64,000 nt of DNA. Origin: Saccharum officinarum (Eukaryota > Streptophyta > Magnoliopsida > Poales > Poaceae). Within the stretch, counting starts at the first letter, position 1; every line of letters begins with the position of its first letter. Location: contig CM036158.1 of the NCBI GenBank assembly GCA_020631735.1, positions 86,917,248 through 86,981,247 on the forward strand, written 5' to 3'. Shown here in pieces: positions 31,465 to 44,749 of the stretch. A program made the position numbers and the translations under genes. Under the pieces are notes generated by a model that saw only the letters and a list, made by a program, of their open reading frames with translations, was not told where the DNA came from and did not search any database.

Positions 31465-34146
31465 TACTACAAAATGACACCCCCTTTTGTAACACAAATA
31501 TGCGTTGCTAAAAGTCTATATATGCGTTGGCAGGGTCTGTACCAACGCATGTAATATGCGTTGCTTAAAGTGGCGTTGCAAGAGTCTACTGCAACACTTA
31601 ATTATCTGTTGGTAACACATACTAACAACCGTTGTAAAGTTGCAACGCATAAAGGTGGGTTATGGCAACACTTTTATGCGTTTGTACAAACCATTTGCGA
31701 ACTACTTCTATTGTTTGTTACATCTAGACTTAGTTTGTTGAAACACTTATATGTGTTGCAAGGAATAAACCACAAAACCAATAATATTATAAATATTCAA
31801 TTTCTGATATTCTGTACAATTGAATAAAAACTGCAGGTGAAATGGAAGACCATCCGACACATAGAAATATTAAAAGCACACTCTGCCATATAGTATAAAG
31901 AATTTGGTTCTTTACATTGAGTACCATCCACATAATTCATGACATAGTTTCTGTTCAGAGTACAAATTCCCATGGGAGTCAAATATAAAACAAAGGAAAG
32001 CCCTCTTAGAATGCCAGTAGCCGCTCTCCTTTTCTCCTTCTTTCAGTTTAGTTTAGCATTCCACTAATGTGACCATCCATTTATCTTCTTGACCTACAAA
32101 TAAATGTTGGATTACTTTAATATCACACTTAGAACTAAATCATAATAGGTCATGGAAAAGTCTGCACAAAATTTGAAGGCCATGAAATTTAAGATAGAAG
32201 CTCAAATCTAGTGACAGCAATAACTCAAATATAAAATCAATTTTATAGTGCCCATATAAAAATTCAAATAGGTCCTACCTCATCATAGTAGTGTGCTTAC
32301 ACTCATAGCCCTTGTTCTAGAACTCTGGCTTCAGCAACTCTGTAGGCAATGTAAAAGTTCTTTGGATGTACAAAGGAATTGTTGGAGCATTTACACGTAC
32401 GGAAATCAGTAATTAAATCAAGAAAAAGAGTAAACACAGCAGGATCTGTCAAGCCCAAATAATTCTGGACACATCCTGATATGAAGACTTCAGAGGCCAA
32501 AAGGCATACCTAATAAAAGCTGTCAGACTCCAAAGACATGATATCTGTAAATTAATTTTGTCAATCTAAAAATGAAATAAGAAATACAGAAATCCATGCT
32601 TAAGGAAGTTATAAACTATGTACCTATGTTATTCAGAGAACTGGTACCCAAGCTGCTGACACATTAACATTCAGTATGTTTCTACCCAAAAAAAGTGAAA
32701 CATGCTTTCAGTTACAATGGTGGTTATTAGAGTAATAGTGAGACAAGGATTAGATGCAGTAAAATAATGAATAAGAATAAAAAGAAAAAAGTATGTATTA
32801 ATTACAGGACAGTGGGAGAATTAAATTGAATTACGGATGACAATCTTAAACTAACTGACATGATCTGCATTTAAGTGGACCTTAATCTTTGCACTACAAC
32901 ATTACATGTTTGTTACAACATAGTAATGGAGATCATACATACCAGATCTCATGAATAATTATACCTAACAGGTTGCACAAGTCACAGTTCCTGCTTCACT
33001 GCATAAGAACAGAAGATGAGTCAGTATTATTATTACAACCATGGAAACTACAACTGAATATCAATGAATGGGGAGCTTCCAATGATAACTATATTCAATC
33101 AAATATGAGCATCATTATGCAAAATTCATGAGATTTGGAACCGGGTAGCACTCGTATGTAAGGGAAATAAGAGATTATTGAACGAAGAAAAGTAGTAACA
33201 ATAAAAAATCAATAGTCTTCAAAGATTAAGAGTTAAAAGATTTTATTGGCCCCCTTTACATCACTAATACAGGATCACTAATACATGATACAGCCAAAAC
33301 AGCCAATAATTCAGTATATTGATCCCTGTGATAGACCATCGTGACCATATCACTGATCATGCTTTTATCTGTGTTGTCTGTGCTTTTGATTAAAGAAAAG
33401 AGATCACCGATCCAAGACAATAAATACACTCGAAATTAATCAAACTGAGATCAAAGATAATTTAGTAGGAAATCGAGAAGTATGAAAATCAATTACTAAT
33501 GAAAAACACATCTGAGAAAAAAAGGAAGGAAAATACCTCCAGGATGGCACCGTCGATTAGTGTTATCAGTAAATGACTATGACCTTTACAGATCGGCTCC
33601 CTGAGTTGAAGCGGCACATAGGATTGGAGTCGGAGTGCACGTGTGGGGGATTGGAGTCCAAGTCTACCGTGATGGCAGGAAGCTCCTGTAGATCGAACAG
33701 CCAACTTCCTTCTTACCTGATTCAATCGAGATCATAACTGCAGATCAGTCGTACCTCAATCGAGATCAGCCGATGGGCAAGTACAGGGTATGAGAGATCA
33801 CCGACGAGAAAAGTCCTAGTGGCTCCCGATCTGGTTTCCTCCGCCTCGTCGCTCCCTGTATGTCGCTGCCCTCGCTTCGCCGATGTCGCTGTCGCTATTG
33901 GTCGGTTGTGCGAGAGGGGCTCCGGCGGGCGGCGTAGATTGGCGGTAGGCGGCGGTGTGGGATCGGAGGAGGTTGCAGCCTCCCTTCTGCACGTGGGAGG
34001 TTGGGCGTAATTAGAGGGTAATGGGCAATTGGAGGGGGACGACTTCTCGAGGTGGAGGGTGGGTTATTAGTATTACGGAACAACTGCAACGTATCTAATT
34101 TCCGTTGCTACTGATTCGTTGCTAAACGGGGGTTAGTGTTGTATAT
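31465..34146. mobile_element. Probable nested DNA transposon (CACTA-like ends) in the leader
   Basis: The left end reads TACTACAAAATGACACCCCC. The right end, reverse-complemented, reads ATATACAACACTAACCCCCG, a diverged inverted match resembling CACTACAA-type termini. Multiple TGCGTTG/GCAACG motifs cluster within ~250 bp of the left end and ~60 bp of the right end (for example 31502, 31523, 31558, 34085, 34102, 34118), as in subterminal repeats of CACTA elements. The interior is AT-rich, with a GC-rich exon-like stretch at 33790-34010 on which no gene was recognised. I could not find a convincing 3-bp target duplication, so the exact ends are uncertain. Confidence 0.5.
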
Positions 34147-34235
34147 GACCACTGGCACACTCTTAAGTTTTAAAACTCGTTTTTAAACACAGTTTTGTTT
34201 TAAATACCCATGTGAACAGTAACATGCTAAATCAT

Positions 34236-34247
34236 GCTCCGATACCA
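34236..34247 (-). other. Primer-binding site of the Tekay element
   Basis: The minus strand reads TGGTATCGGAGC (tRNA-iMet), two bases inside the 5' LTR end at 34250. Confidence 0.9.
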
Positions 34248-34249
34248 GC

Positions 34250-37200
34250 TGTAACGGATCAACATGATTATACGAGATTAAATAAGAAAATCTTCCACCG
34301 AGTCAGATAATTTACCAAACTTAAGCCCGTACAACCCGAGATTCCGTGAAATCACGAAGGATTTCAAACCAACCAACATTCAACCAAGATCGTATTGATT
34401 TAGCAGCCACAGTCACATGCTATATAAAGTTCACAACGAGAGTTGAATACATCAGAGTTCAGAATAAAAAGTTACTACAACACGAGTTCAAATTAACATA
34501 GCGGAAGCAAGTAGTTTTAAACAACACACACTTAGTTCAGTTACAGTGCCAGCAGGTAGTCATAGCCCACAAAAGCATGAGATAAGACGAACGGAGTGAC
34601 CATTGCCCTTGGTCCTAGTTGTCGCCCATCGCCGGATACAGACAGTTGACGCAATAACTATAGTACATCTGACCATCTGCAACAACAATGGGAACAACGC
34701 CCTGAGTACAAGAAGGTACTCAGCTAGACTTACCCATCATAAACCAGAAATAAAAGACACTAAGGAGTATGCAAGGCCTTTATAAAGTGGACTGGCTTGA
34801 CTCATTTGCGAAAAGCATAAGTTATCAGTTATGAACCATTTAAACTGTAAGCATCAACTTAATTATACCTGATTAGTCTAAGTGAGCACCTATGCTAGAG
34901 CAATCACTTGATTAACTATTTACATTAAAAGTTACCATATCAGGTTTAGCATTTCCAACATCATTCACATAACCATCCGGGTTCCATCATTGTTCACAAT
35001 CCAGGAACGATGGCGATTCAAATCGATTCCTAACCAGCTGGTGATTTGTTCCTCACACAAACCACGCTTCCTCCGTCAGGGTCGCTTAGATCACCAATGA
35101 CACTTTCCAAGTAGCCGCGGGATAACAGTCATGGACCGCACTACCAGGGACCGCCCGACTGCTAGGACGCACCTTGGGCTCACTCTTCGCGTCCCCGTCA
35201 TACCCCCTTCAGCACCAGTCTACCAATCCGAGTTTATCCCGGCTCAAAATAGTGTCACTAGCTTCGCGGTCGAAAGGTACTTTATTCGGCCAACTAAATG
35301 TAAGGCATGCGTTCAACATGACAAGAGAGACGAGCAACGATTGGTCCTTAATCGACACAGACGGAATCACTATAGTCCAAAACCCTATAAGACTCCGCCT
35401 GGTCTTCCTTTATCCATCAACACTTGGTTACTTTCCATGATAACAATTATAGCTAACCATAACCAGGTATCCACCTATAACTCGCAGGTGACAGGAAATC
35501 ACCCGACTTCTACCGGTCTAAGCATGGCTAAGCAATTATTCGATCCTGACCTAACAGGGTAAAAAGGTAACCAGGTGGACAAGGATAATAATAAATGCAA
35601 CAACGGTTTCACTCAACTCCTATAACTTAATGCAACAATATATAAAACTCATATATAAAGAATTGTTTTTTATAAAGTAGGAGACTTAGAATGTTCCGGG
35701 GCTTGTCTCTTCCAAACGAACTAGGCTGGTGATCTACGTACTCGGGCAACTCCTCTCCTTCTTCCTCTTCCCTAGGCACCTCCTGTGCCTAGGGCTCTTG
35801 CTGATCGGTCCAAGTCTGCTCTTCCGGCACTGCTACCTGCGACTCCTCCTGTGATCCTGTATGATGCAATTGCATAAGTAACCATGTAGACGGTGCATCA
35901 GATGTGGTGGAAGGCTATGATGACATGATATGCAGATGAGCACATTGAACTGATAGTATGAATTACAGACAACATCTTCTATAAGGTAGTCCGCATCATC
36001 CAAGAACATGTACCACAAAACACGTCATCTACTTTTATACTAGTTAGCATAAAATTCTCACACAAGTGTTGCTACACTTTGCCAAACCCTAATACCTTAA
36101 CCCATCAAGTAACACCAACAAGGTAGTTTGGTGCTTTAAAGATACACCAAACACTTTTTTATTACTTTTAATTACTCATAAAGAATAAACTTTTATTTCC
36201 TATTTAAACTAGGGTTACACATCAACACCTATTTCTGTTATAGGTAAAAATCTACAAAAATTACAGTAGCACACTCCTACTCCAAATAGTGTACTACAAA
36301 AATTCTATGGAATTTGAATAAGTAAAACTATCTGTACAAAATAAACAAGCTATAGCACACTAATGAGCATGAAAATACTTTGTACTAGAAAAAGTGTCAA
36401 ACAACATATTTCATAATTTTCCTATGTTACCCATAGTAAACAAGCACATCACAAAAATTATCACATGCATGTGTCATACAATTTTTGCTCTCTACCAAAA
36501 TTAACAAAAATCATCCATGAAAGGCATTTGAACTACACTTCATAATTTTTCACAGAACATGCCTCATAAAAATTTTTCCTAGAACGTACATCACTAAGGG
36601 AGACTAATGAAACAGGAACCATATTTTTCTGATCTTTCTTTAATTTACTACACATTTTCTAAGATATCAGCACTTATAATAATTAAATAAATCTACACAG
36701 AAAAGTATCACAAAACTAACATGCAATATTTTTAAACTGTAGATCTGCTTATGAGAAACACTACAAAATTTGTTTCACAATTTTTGGAGCTATAAATCTT
36801 GAGATAATAATTTTAGAAGCTTTTTCAAAATTTCTAAAAAATCATTTTCAAAAATTTATCGCTGAAAGTGCTAAGTACACCCCACGGGATCACCCCCGAA
36901 GTATACAGAGAGACAGACAACCGGGACCCGCGGGTCAACCGACCCCACATGGCAGCCACAGAGAAAAGGGGAGAGGTTTGACCGGCGAGATCTCGCCGTC
37001 GGCGAGGTGGCCGGCGACAAGACCACCACCAACACACTCCCCGCTACAAGGTGAATCTGGTGGTGCCCAGCATGTGGCCAGATGAGCTCGGCATTGAGCT
37101 CGCCGGCGCGCATGGTGGGGCGGCGGCGCTAGCGCACGGTGGCCGGCCGGTGCAGGCCACGGTGGTGGCCGATGGGGCGCGCGTGAGATCCGCGAGGTGG

Positions 37201-38211
37201 AGGCGGACGTGAAAAGGGAAAAATGGAGGGAGAAAGACGACGAAGGAGCTCCGGCCACGAGCGCCGGCCAACGGCGGCCATGGTGGGCAGCAGAGGAGGA
37301 ATGCCCAAATTGGCCCTCACCTGAGCTCGAGCGGTGGAAATGGCGCGAGCACGAGATGAAGGGAAGCGAGGCGGGGCTGAGGTCGGGAAGAATCGACCGG
37401 AGAAGCGTTCGCGGAAGCGTGCGGCGGTGGCAGAGCTACGACGGCGAGCGGTGGTGCGAGCGTCCGCCACGGCTTCGCGGCTGCTGCTGGCGAGAGGGAA
37501 AACGAATGAGGGCAGCAACTGAGGCCGGCGAGCGCACGGAGGGACGCGGGGGCCACCTAAGGGCGCGTGGCGCGCGGCGTCGGCGGCGTACGGCCACGCG
37601 GCGGCCGGCTTCTGCCGCGGTCGCCACAGCGCGCGCGCGGGGGCGGGAGGAGGTAGGCGCGGGTGCGGGCCGGGCCAGCTTGCGCGAGCGGGCCAGAGCG
37701 GAGGCGGCGGTCCGTTAAGGTCGAAAATTCCTTTTTCTTTTATAATTAATTTTTCAGATTTTCTAAATCGATTCAAATTCAAAATTTTAAGATTAAAAAG
37801 GCATTTTCACAAGTTGTCCCCAAAATAAAAGTTGTTCAAAATTTAATTCTCTACAACTTTCATTTAGGGCACTTTTCAAAATTCTGAATAGATTTTGAAT
37901 TAGTGATTTAAAGCCAAAATTTTAAATAAAAACTCACTTTTCTAGAATATTTTAAAAAGCAAAATTTGGGGAGATTTTGAATACCAAAGTTGCTCCAAAA
38001 ATCATGTTAATTAATTCTAGATTATCTAAAATTGTAGCTAAACAAGTTCTACAACTCTAGCAAGCAAATACAACAATTAGGGTTCAAACATATGTTTTTT
38101 TTACATTTCAATTCAAATGAACTTATATTGCAAGTGATGATGAACATGTATGTGATGCTAATGCTCATGCTTTGGAATGTTAATGCATGCTTAACACCCA
38201 GGGGTGTTACA
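34250..38211 (-). repeat. 5' LTR of the Tekay-type element (3962 bp)
   Basis: Aligns along its length with 20909-24910, with scattered substitutions and small indels, for example a ~35-bp deletion near 34993 and extra TTTCATTTAGGGC near 37858. Its outer end GGGGTGTTACA is followed by GGCGG. GC-rich ORFs at 37129-37782 and neighbours are LTR sequence, not genes. Confidence 0.95.
35666..35675 (-). promoter_or_regulatory. Candidate LTR promoter TATA box
   Basis: The minus strand reads TTTATAAAAA in a block that is also kept in the 3' LTR (near 22352) and in the diverged LTR at 6387-9055 (TTTATAAA near 7600). Conservation between diverged LTRs suggests a core promoter. No start site can be proven. 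Confidence 0.4.
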
Positions 38212-38408
38212 GGCGGCAGCGAGGCTAGGGCAAGATGGCTGGAGGCGGGAGCCCGGGGTGCTGGCGAGGCTGGCTGGCTGCGGCTGGGGCCAAGGGATGG
38301 GGCACGTCGGCCACCTGCCGCCAGGCAAGGACAGGGCGCCAGCCTCCCGCCGCTAGCGGGGCCGGGCGAGCGCTCGCTGGCACTAACAAGGGGCAGGGGA
38401 GCAGCAGT
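38212..38408. other. GC-rich flank of the Tekay insertion
   Basis: Starts with the target duplication, continues the open frame of 20766-20908 for a short way, then becomes a GC-rich stretch without a recognised gene, before the right segmental copy begins. Confidence 0.5.
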
Positions 38409-39490
38409 CGCACCGCGAGTCACCCGTCCGCCGCGACCGAGAGCGAGAGGCTGGAGCGGCCGAGCAGGTGCGGGAGGGGAAGAAGGGGATTTTTTACATA
38501 GTACTCCTCAATTACTAAAATACCTTCCAAAATATATTTTTCAATTAATTACTTAGAAAATAGAAAAAGATGAAAGAACCTGGAGATACCAAGGTACTTT
38601 CCCAATCATTGTAAAAAATCTCTACATATTAACAAATGTTTTAGCTTCAAACCGATAAAGATTTTTCTTATTACAGATAATTTATAGCTTTGAACCCATC
38701 CCATCAATAGTCTTGCTATTGAAATATCTTTTATACTCTGTTTCCATTTGCTAAGCAAGAACCATGATCACATAAATAATACTAATGTCAACACAAGATA
38801 AACATATTGACAGGAAGCTAATTATTTAAAACATGCAAATGAATACTGATGTCCAATTTCACACAAATTTAGCAATCTCCCATTCTTTTGGCAATGCAAT
38901 ACAGATAAAACTCATTCTTTTACAATTCAGGAACATGTAAAGTAGATATTTGAAATCAGAACAAGAACACTTAAAGGCAATTTCTTGCTTAGGACAATTT
39001 CCTCAAATACTTAGTTTTTTCTCAGATGAGAGTAGGGCTTTTTTTTTTGCGTGCGAAGGTAGAGCTTTTTTTGAATTGCATCGCACTCCACACTGACACT
39101 TCATAGGTATATTGCAGGCACTCCACGAAGACGCGCGGCAACGCCGCACTTTGTTTTCTAGTGGAAAGTCGAAACTCGATCGCGGTGTGCATCGCCCGGC
39201 TGCAGAAAGCAATTAAAAGTGATTTTATTTATGTACTATTTTGTTTACGAGGTGATGAATTGAATTGGTCCCGATCCGTGCGAGGGTGGTAGTAATAACC
39301 TGGCTTGGCTCGATCAGCCAGGCCCCTGCTTTGGACAAGCTTTGGTGCATTTTCCCCCCTTATTACTGCTGTTACGGATCGGAGGAGTTTGATTTATGAG
39401 TTTTTTTTTTCCATTTGAACACGAACTGATGATAGCCTGCGGCACATCTGCTGGCAAAAATGCGCGAGTTCTGTTTTACTCCCTGAGTTC

Positions 39491-40168
39491 TTTTTTTTTT
39501 AAGAAACAGAAGGGGTTTACACCCTACTGGAATTTATTAATAAAAAGAACCGCCCTCGTTACAAAAAGTCTCATGAAACATAGAAAGTTTAAAAAAAGGA
39601 AGATTACACAAAGGCTTGGAGCCATAAATCAATCCTAGGATGGTACGCTACTTTTGCTCTCAGCATAACTAGCAAATTCATTCTTGAAAATCTGCTTGCA
39701 ACAGTGAACTGAATGAGGTATGCCTTTGAAGATCACATCATTTCGAACCATCCAGATAGACCAAGATATAGTGACAATTATTTCCATGAAAAAAGGCAAA
39801 CCGAGCTGCAACTTGAAGCTTTCCACAATGAGGCAAGGATCTACAGAATTAGGCAATAGCAACTGGAGTGGACGAACAGGCAACAGAGAAAGAGCAGTGA
39901 AATAAAAGGTGAACCAGACCTCCTTCGATTGACAAACCATAGAGCACACAATTATAATCTGGAAGATGCATATTCCTTCGACTAAGGAGAGCCCTGGTGC
40001 TCAAACGATCTTTCAGAAGTAACCAAAAGAAGAACTTGTGCTTGTTCTGACAAGATGATCTCCATAACCATTTGAAAGCATTGTGGATGCCTGTGCCCAA
40101 TAAGATTCTTATAAGCTTTGCTAGAAGAGAATAAAGTGGAACCCAGCTGCCTGACTTTCCAAACAATA
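39491..40168 (-). pseudogene. 5'-truncated LINE, zf-RVT end (right copy)
   Basis: Counterpart of 10076-10757 with the same frames (FKWLWRSSCQNKHKFFFWLL, WSIWMVRNDVIFKG), the same poly(A) end at 39491-39500 and the same truncation point. Confidence 0.85.
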
Positions 40169-40397
40169 GGTGCCCTGCCCTGCCCTCACTGCTAAGTAAA
40201 GTAATAGTAATCCTGTGATCAGAGGCGGCAGGAGGACTCTGGGTGCACGTTAACCTTTGAGGCGCAGGCGGTTGATGATTACAGTATCATTCTTTCTTCG
40301 GAAACAAGAACAAAGCCCCCTTTCTTTCTTCCTGATATTCGGGATGGAAGTTCACTTTTTCACGTTGTCATCGCATTGGTTCAAACCCTGCAACTAC

Positions 40398-40628
40398 GGC
40401 CATGTTTAGTTCCCGAAATATTTCAAGATTTCCCGTCACATCGAATGTTTGGACATATGTATGGAGCATTAAATATAGATGAAAGAAAAAAACTAATTAC
40501 ACAGTTTGGTAGAAAACCACGAGACGAATCTTTTGAGCCTAATTAGTTCATGATTGAACACTAATTGACAAATACAAAAGAAAGTGCTACGTAGCTAAAC
40601 CCAAAATATTTCGCGACCTAAACACACC
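40398..40628. mobile_element. GGCCATGTTTAG MITE (right copy)
   Basis: Counterpart of 10987-11220, same ends and same CTGCAACT-type flank, so the insertion predates the duplication. Confidence 0.8.
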
Positions 40629-42840
40629 CTACAACTGTGTTCCCACTTCCCACCCACTGTGTTCCCACTTCCCACCCTAGTCGGAAGGGTCCACGTATAC
40701 ACGACGGACGGTCCTGCCGGCTGACCGTGGAGCGGACGCTGGCCGCCGATGAGCTGAGTCGAGAGACTTTACAGACAAGGCACTCTCTAGCCATCGTTGT
40801 GTGCATGCAAGTGGGGCCTCTTTGGCAGAGCTTCAGCCGGCTTCGGCTCTTTTTGACACGCCACTGTTTAGAGAAGCTATTTTCCTCTCTCCTTCTTCCC
40901 TCACTCACAGAGCCACCGGAGCCATGTAGCTTCGCCAGCTCCGGCTCTTCTGACACTTCTCTAACGCACAGTGCCGAAGCCGGAGCCCGCAAGAGCGATA
41001 AGGAATTTCATCTTGTTGAAAAACATTAGAAAACTTGCAAGGAAACACCTGACCTCTCTGAACAAAGTGATTAGTGAACGAGCAGCAATGGAAACAACTT
41101 TCTCATTAGACTTTTTGATCAGATCCTAATTCATTTCATCATCTGCAGGTTTCCCGGATGAGTGGATGAAGTAGCAACATGAGCACAACACAGAAACTGC
41201 ACATCTCCAAGATATTCCAGAATGCACAAGAATGCCAGAAACTATATCAGCAGTAGCACCAATAAAAAAATGGAATATTGTCTGACAGCCACAGACTAAA
41301 ACTGTTCACGAGTTTATTCCTATTCAGTTATTTACATGCTTAAACAAATTTATAGTAGTACAAAAATTGAAACCTTTTCGGTACATATCAGTCATTAATA
41401 ATATACAAAAACAAACAAAAACTAGTGAAAAAGATGGCAACATTACCTCTGCTTACATCACATAAAAAACACAACTAACAGCACAACTTGTTAAAAAAAA
41501 CTAACAACAGCAAAAGATTTCATCAAATCCAGTGGCTTAAGGGGGCGTCTGGCCTAGTAGCATTACGACAAGAGTACAGTTTGAGGCATCCAAAAAGATT
41601 AGGGTACCCCTACCAAAGGCATTCTCATGCGACAAGAGTACAATTTGAGGCATCGAATTGGGAAAACTCATAACTATAGCAAAGCATGATTAACATACAA
41701 CTGATGTGCAGAGTTAACTGGCCAAGATGGTTCCCTAGAACCAGGAGCTAGATCCGTAGGAAGTTTTCGCACCTGTGACTGGGGCGGGCGCATAGGTTGT
41801 GACCACCCCACAGCCAGATCACCGGTGTTGAAGTGTGGCGCCATGGCAATGATGCCCCAAAGCCGCCTGTGAAGAGGTCGCACATATGAATGCTACCGGC
41901 TTCATAAGGTCGATGATATTTTTTTTATTTGACACAGCATTTGGAGCAATTAAAAGTTCGTTTATTTGATACAACAATCACACCAGCAATGATCATGCAT
42001 CTAAGAGCTTATTTGGTACAAGAGTGCTAGGGATAGAATAAGAATGTCCTAATCCTGGAACGATTCAAGTACTGGATACAAGAATCTGCTAGGGTTAGCA
42101 GAAGAATATCCTATCCTGATCTTGGAATAATTTCAAGAAGTGAATCTAAACAACTTCAGTGCAGGCAAGCCATTTTCTAAAATTATGGTACAACATCTCC
42201 TTGAAATAGGTTGAGTGTTATCCTCGATCGGAATACTTGACCTCGCCCACCAACCTCAACTTTGAAGCAGCGATAACCATGAGATTCGAGCTCTGTGGTG
42301 ACTTTCTCCAGAACAATATTGGCCGATACTGATAATCATGTCAAGGAAGCATTAGCATCATTGAAGGGTCAGACCGATGAAAAACTTGCAGGACTATTGT
42401 CTAAGTAGGTACAAAACAAAAACTCAGATATGATGAAATCAAAGGATATTTAGAAATTTAAATTGCTAGAGTTCCTGTCATTCCACATTGATAGATTTAT
42501 TCATAAAAACTCATCTATATTAGATGGAATGGAACCCAGAATCATTCTACATGGATATATATTATTAAGTAATGAGCACTCCATTCCAAGTTAAAGAAAT
42601 TTGTCTTAGGACAAAGGTCTACGATTTTAAACGTACGGAGGGAGTACAAGACAGGCCATTGTAGTTCTGAAGTTCCTATCCTGTAAGATTCTTCATTAAT
42701 GCATATTAAGGCCCAGATTTCTGAAAAGCTTTGAGTTGAAATGTTAAAGATTAACAGAAATCACACATAAGTTGTATGGTGTTTATTTTGTATAAAACCA
42801 TGAACGAAAAGATGCAATTAGGGGATATAAAAAAGGATAC
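40629..42840. other. No gene recognised (counterpart of 11221-13407)
   Basis: Same sequence as in the left copy with few changes. Short ORFs such as 41488-41673 are identical in both copies only because the duplication is recent. No known domain. Confidence 0.55.
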
Positions 42841-43268
42841 ATGTCGGTATTAGAGTCAACACACAGCCACCGCCACCAGCTCCAGTTAGCTTTGAAACCA
42901 GGCTATATTTCAGAGTGGTTCGCAGCACAGTTTCTATAGAAGAATGGCTGACTCCCATGCACTGAAGCAAACCTTGGCTCATCTCCATAAGCTCTGCTAG
43001 TGCTAGCTTATCCTCCTCCTGAGAGGTGATGGCTATTTCATCCTCGGCCGCTAACTCAACAATGCTTGAAAGCTCTTCACTAATAGAGTTCACTGCATGG
43101 AAGACAGAAACCATAGCATCTGGATGCCTAGATGCTCTTTCAGACACCCCAGCAACCAGGGCCTTTGTGTTCCTACCAACCCTTGTATCAGAAATAAGCA
43201 TTTTGACTGGGTTCCTGGACTCAAGGTTTGTTAGTTCCCCTTCTTGAATTTGATCATTTTTCCTATAT
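42841..43268 (-). pseudogene. MVK: Mevalonate kinase C-terminal fragment (right copy)
   Basis: Same fragment as 14104-14530: GELTNLESRNPVKMLISDT to KLTGAGGGGCVLTLIP. Differences include SQEEDKLALAELMEMSQG here against SKVEDKLALAELMEMNQG in the left copy. It shares the missing G before GELTN with the left copy, so that lesion predates the duplication. Only the C-terminal third of the enzyme is present. Confidence 0.9.
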
Positions 43269-43376
43269 TCAAACATAAGATTTAGTGAACCAAAACAAAT
43301 TAGGAGAAATGATATGATAAGAAAGAGTCTAGAGCGGAGCTGCTGCTGCTGTGAATAGAATAGAGTATGAACTAAA

Positions 43377-44631
43377 CTATAAAGTATAAACTGAACTGCT
43401 GCTTCCAATAAGGATGAACCGATGAACTGAACTGACCACATGCTCGCTCCAGGTCCAGGATGATGCTGAGAGTTCCTCAACGACGAGGAATGCGCGGACG
43501 CCGTCGGGGGCGGGGCCAACGTTGGCGGTGTCGGTGTAGTAAGAAGACACGAACAACCGACCGCTGGAATGGACCGCAACACCGGCGAGGCCCCGGGCAC
43601 GGGTGCGGAGGTCCATCAAGGGTTTCCCGCCCACGCGTCGTAGGACGGAGCCGGTGGTGGTGGTGGCCACATCCAGCGCAGCCAACCAGACCTGCCCGTC
43701 TCTCTTCCAACAGAGAAGGCGGCCTGTGCCGTCCTTGAGCGGCACGACACCATCATAAGCCTGGGTCGAAGACCTGTGCAGGCACAGCGTGCTGCTGGGG
43801 CCGCCGCCGTCAGCGTCGAGGTCGTGACGGGTACTGGAGATGGACGGGGTTGCGGCGCCTGCGCAAAGGAGAGGAAGCGCGGAGGAGGTGGTGTTGATGG
43901 CCGCCGTGGTCGTGGTGTTGCCGAATGATGGGTCGTCGGCAGCCACCACCTCCTGAGTAGTAAGCAGACAAAAAAAAAACTGAGTATGAGAACGAGGTGA
44001 ACGACTACCCACCGCCTCCGCGCGCCGGAAGCCCAACCGAGTATGAGAGTTCGAGGAAGCTGCTGGCGCCGGGCACGCTTCCGCATCCCCGGTACCCGGC
44101 GTTTCCCCCGCCCCCGCCGTCCCATACTGCCATACCCGGCGTTGCCGGTCGCATGTCCGCGGCTGCCACACGCCGCCTTGCTAAACCGGCTTCGTCTCGC
44201 CGTTCCAGCAACCCGCGGCCCCCTCCTGGATCCTAAGCTGGCGTGCGGGAGAGCATAGCGCCCCGGCCGGCCGGCCGCTGCAGCACAGTAGCTTCTCTTA
44301 TATTCTTATTGCTACGGCCGGCAAGCTAGAGAATGAGTAAGTTGACGAGGCAGCAGCACGTGCATACCGAGTAAATCTACACGCAGCGCGGCCCGCAGCA
44401 GCTAGCATCACCCGCCGCCGCCGCCGCCCCCTCCCGCGCGCTCCTCCACCCGTCCCCGGCCATGGAGACGACGCAGGCAGCTGCTGCCCCGACCCCAGCC
44501 CCAGCCCCAATCTACGGCGAAGCAGCAGCAAAGACAAGTGGAACCATAACGAAGTACGTACTTACCGCAACAGCAGACAAGCCGGCGAGGGCGAGGAGGA
44601 TCCCGATCATGAACATCTTCGGATCAGCCAT
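43377..44631 (-). CDS. Predicted secreted protein, two exons, function unknown (right copy)
   Basis: Exon 1 (44631-44566) and exon 2 (43952-43377) have the same lengths, splice sites and phase as the left gene. The intron is longer (613 against 496 bases) because of a 105-bp stretch at 44047-44152. Exon 1 is identical in protein. Exon 2 shows only a few changes, such as DGTGRLLCWKRDG against DGSGRLLCWKRDG and AALDVATTTT against AALAVATTTT. Preservation of start, signal peptide, donor, acceptor and stop in both copies supports a real gene. Likely product ~213 residues before and ~191 after signal cleavage, exported to the cell wall or apoplast. Family not recognised. Confidence 0.65.
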
Positions 44632-44741
44632 GGAAGCGCTAGTTAGCTACCCTAGCTTTACAGCATGTGATTGTGTGTGCGCGCTCTCAAGGGACAGGGA
44701 GAAGGGACCCTGGATGGATGAGCGAGCCGAAGGGAGCCTAG

Positions 44742-44749
44742 CTTTTATA
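44742..44749 (-). promoter_or_regulatory. TATA box of the secreted-protein gene (right copy)
   Basis: TATAAAAG on the minus strand, 110 bp before the ATG at 44631, same position as in the left copy. Confidence 0.65.

Larger units (their letters stand above)
20909..38211 (-). mobile_element. Complete Ty3/gypsy chromovirus, Tekay/Del type, 17.3 kb
   Basis: Two LTRs of ~4 kb (20909-24910 and 34250-38211) have TGTAAC/GTTACA termini. The perfect 5-bp target duplication GGCGG stands at 20904-20908 and 38212-38216. The minus strand carries, 5' to 3', a primer-binding site, an extra ORF (30791-29740), gag with zinc knuckle, protease, RT, RNase H, integrase with C-terminal chromodomain, and a polypurine tract. 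Domain order and chromodomain define a chromovirus. The Tekay/Del assignment is from the integrase tail and LTR size. All reading frames are broken, mostly by TAG/TGA codons, so this copy is non-autonomous now. A DNA transposon appears nested in its leader (31465-34146). Confidence 0.95.
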
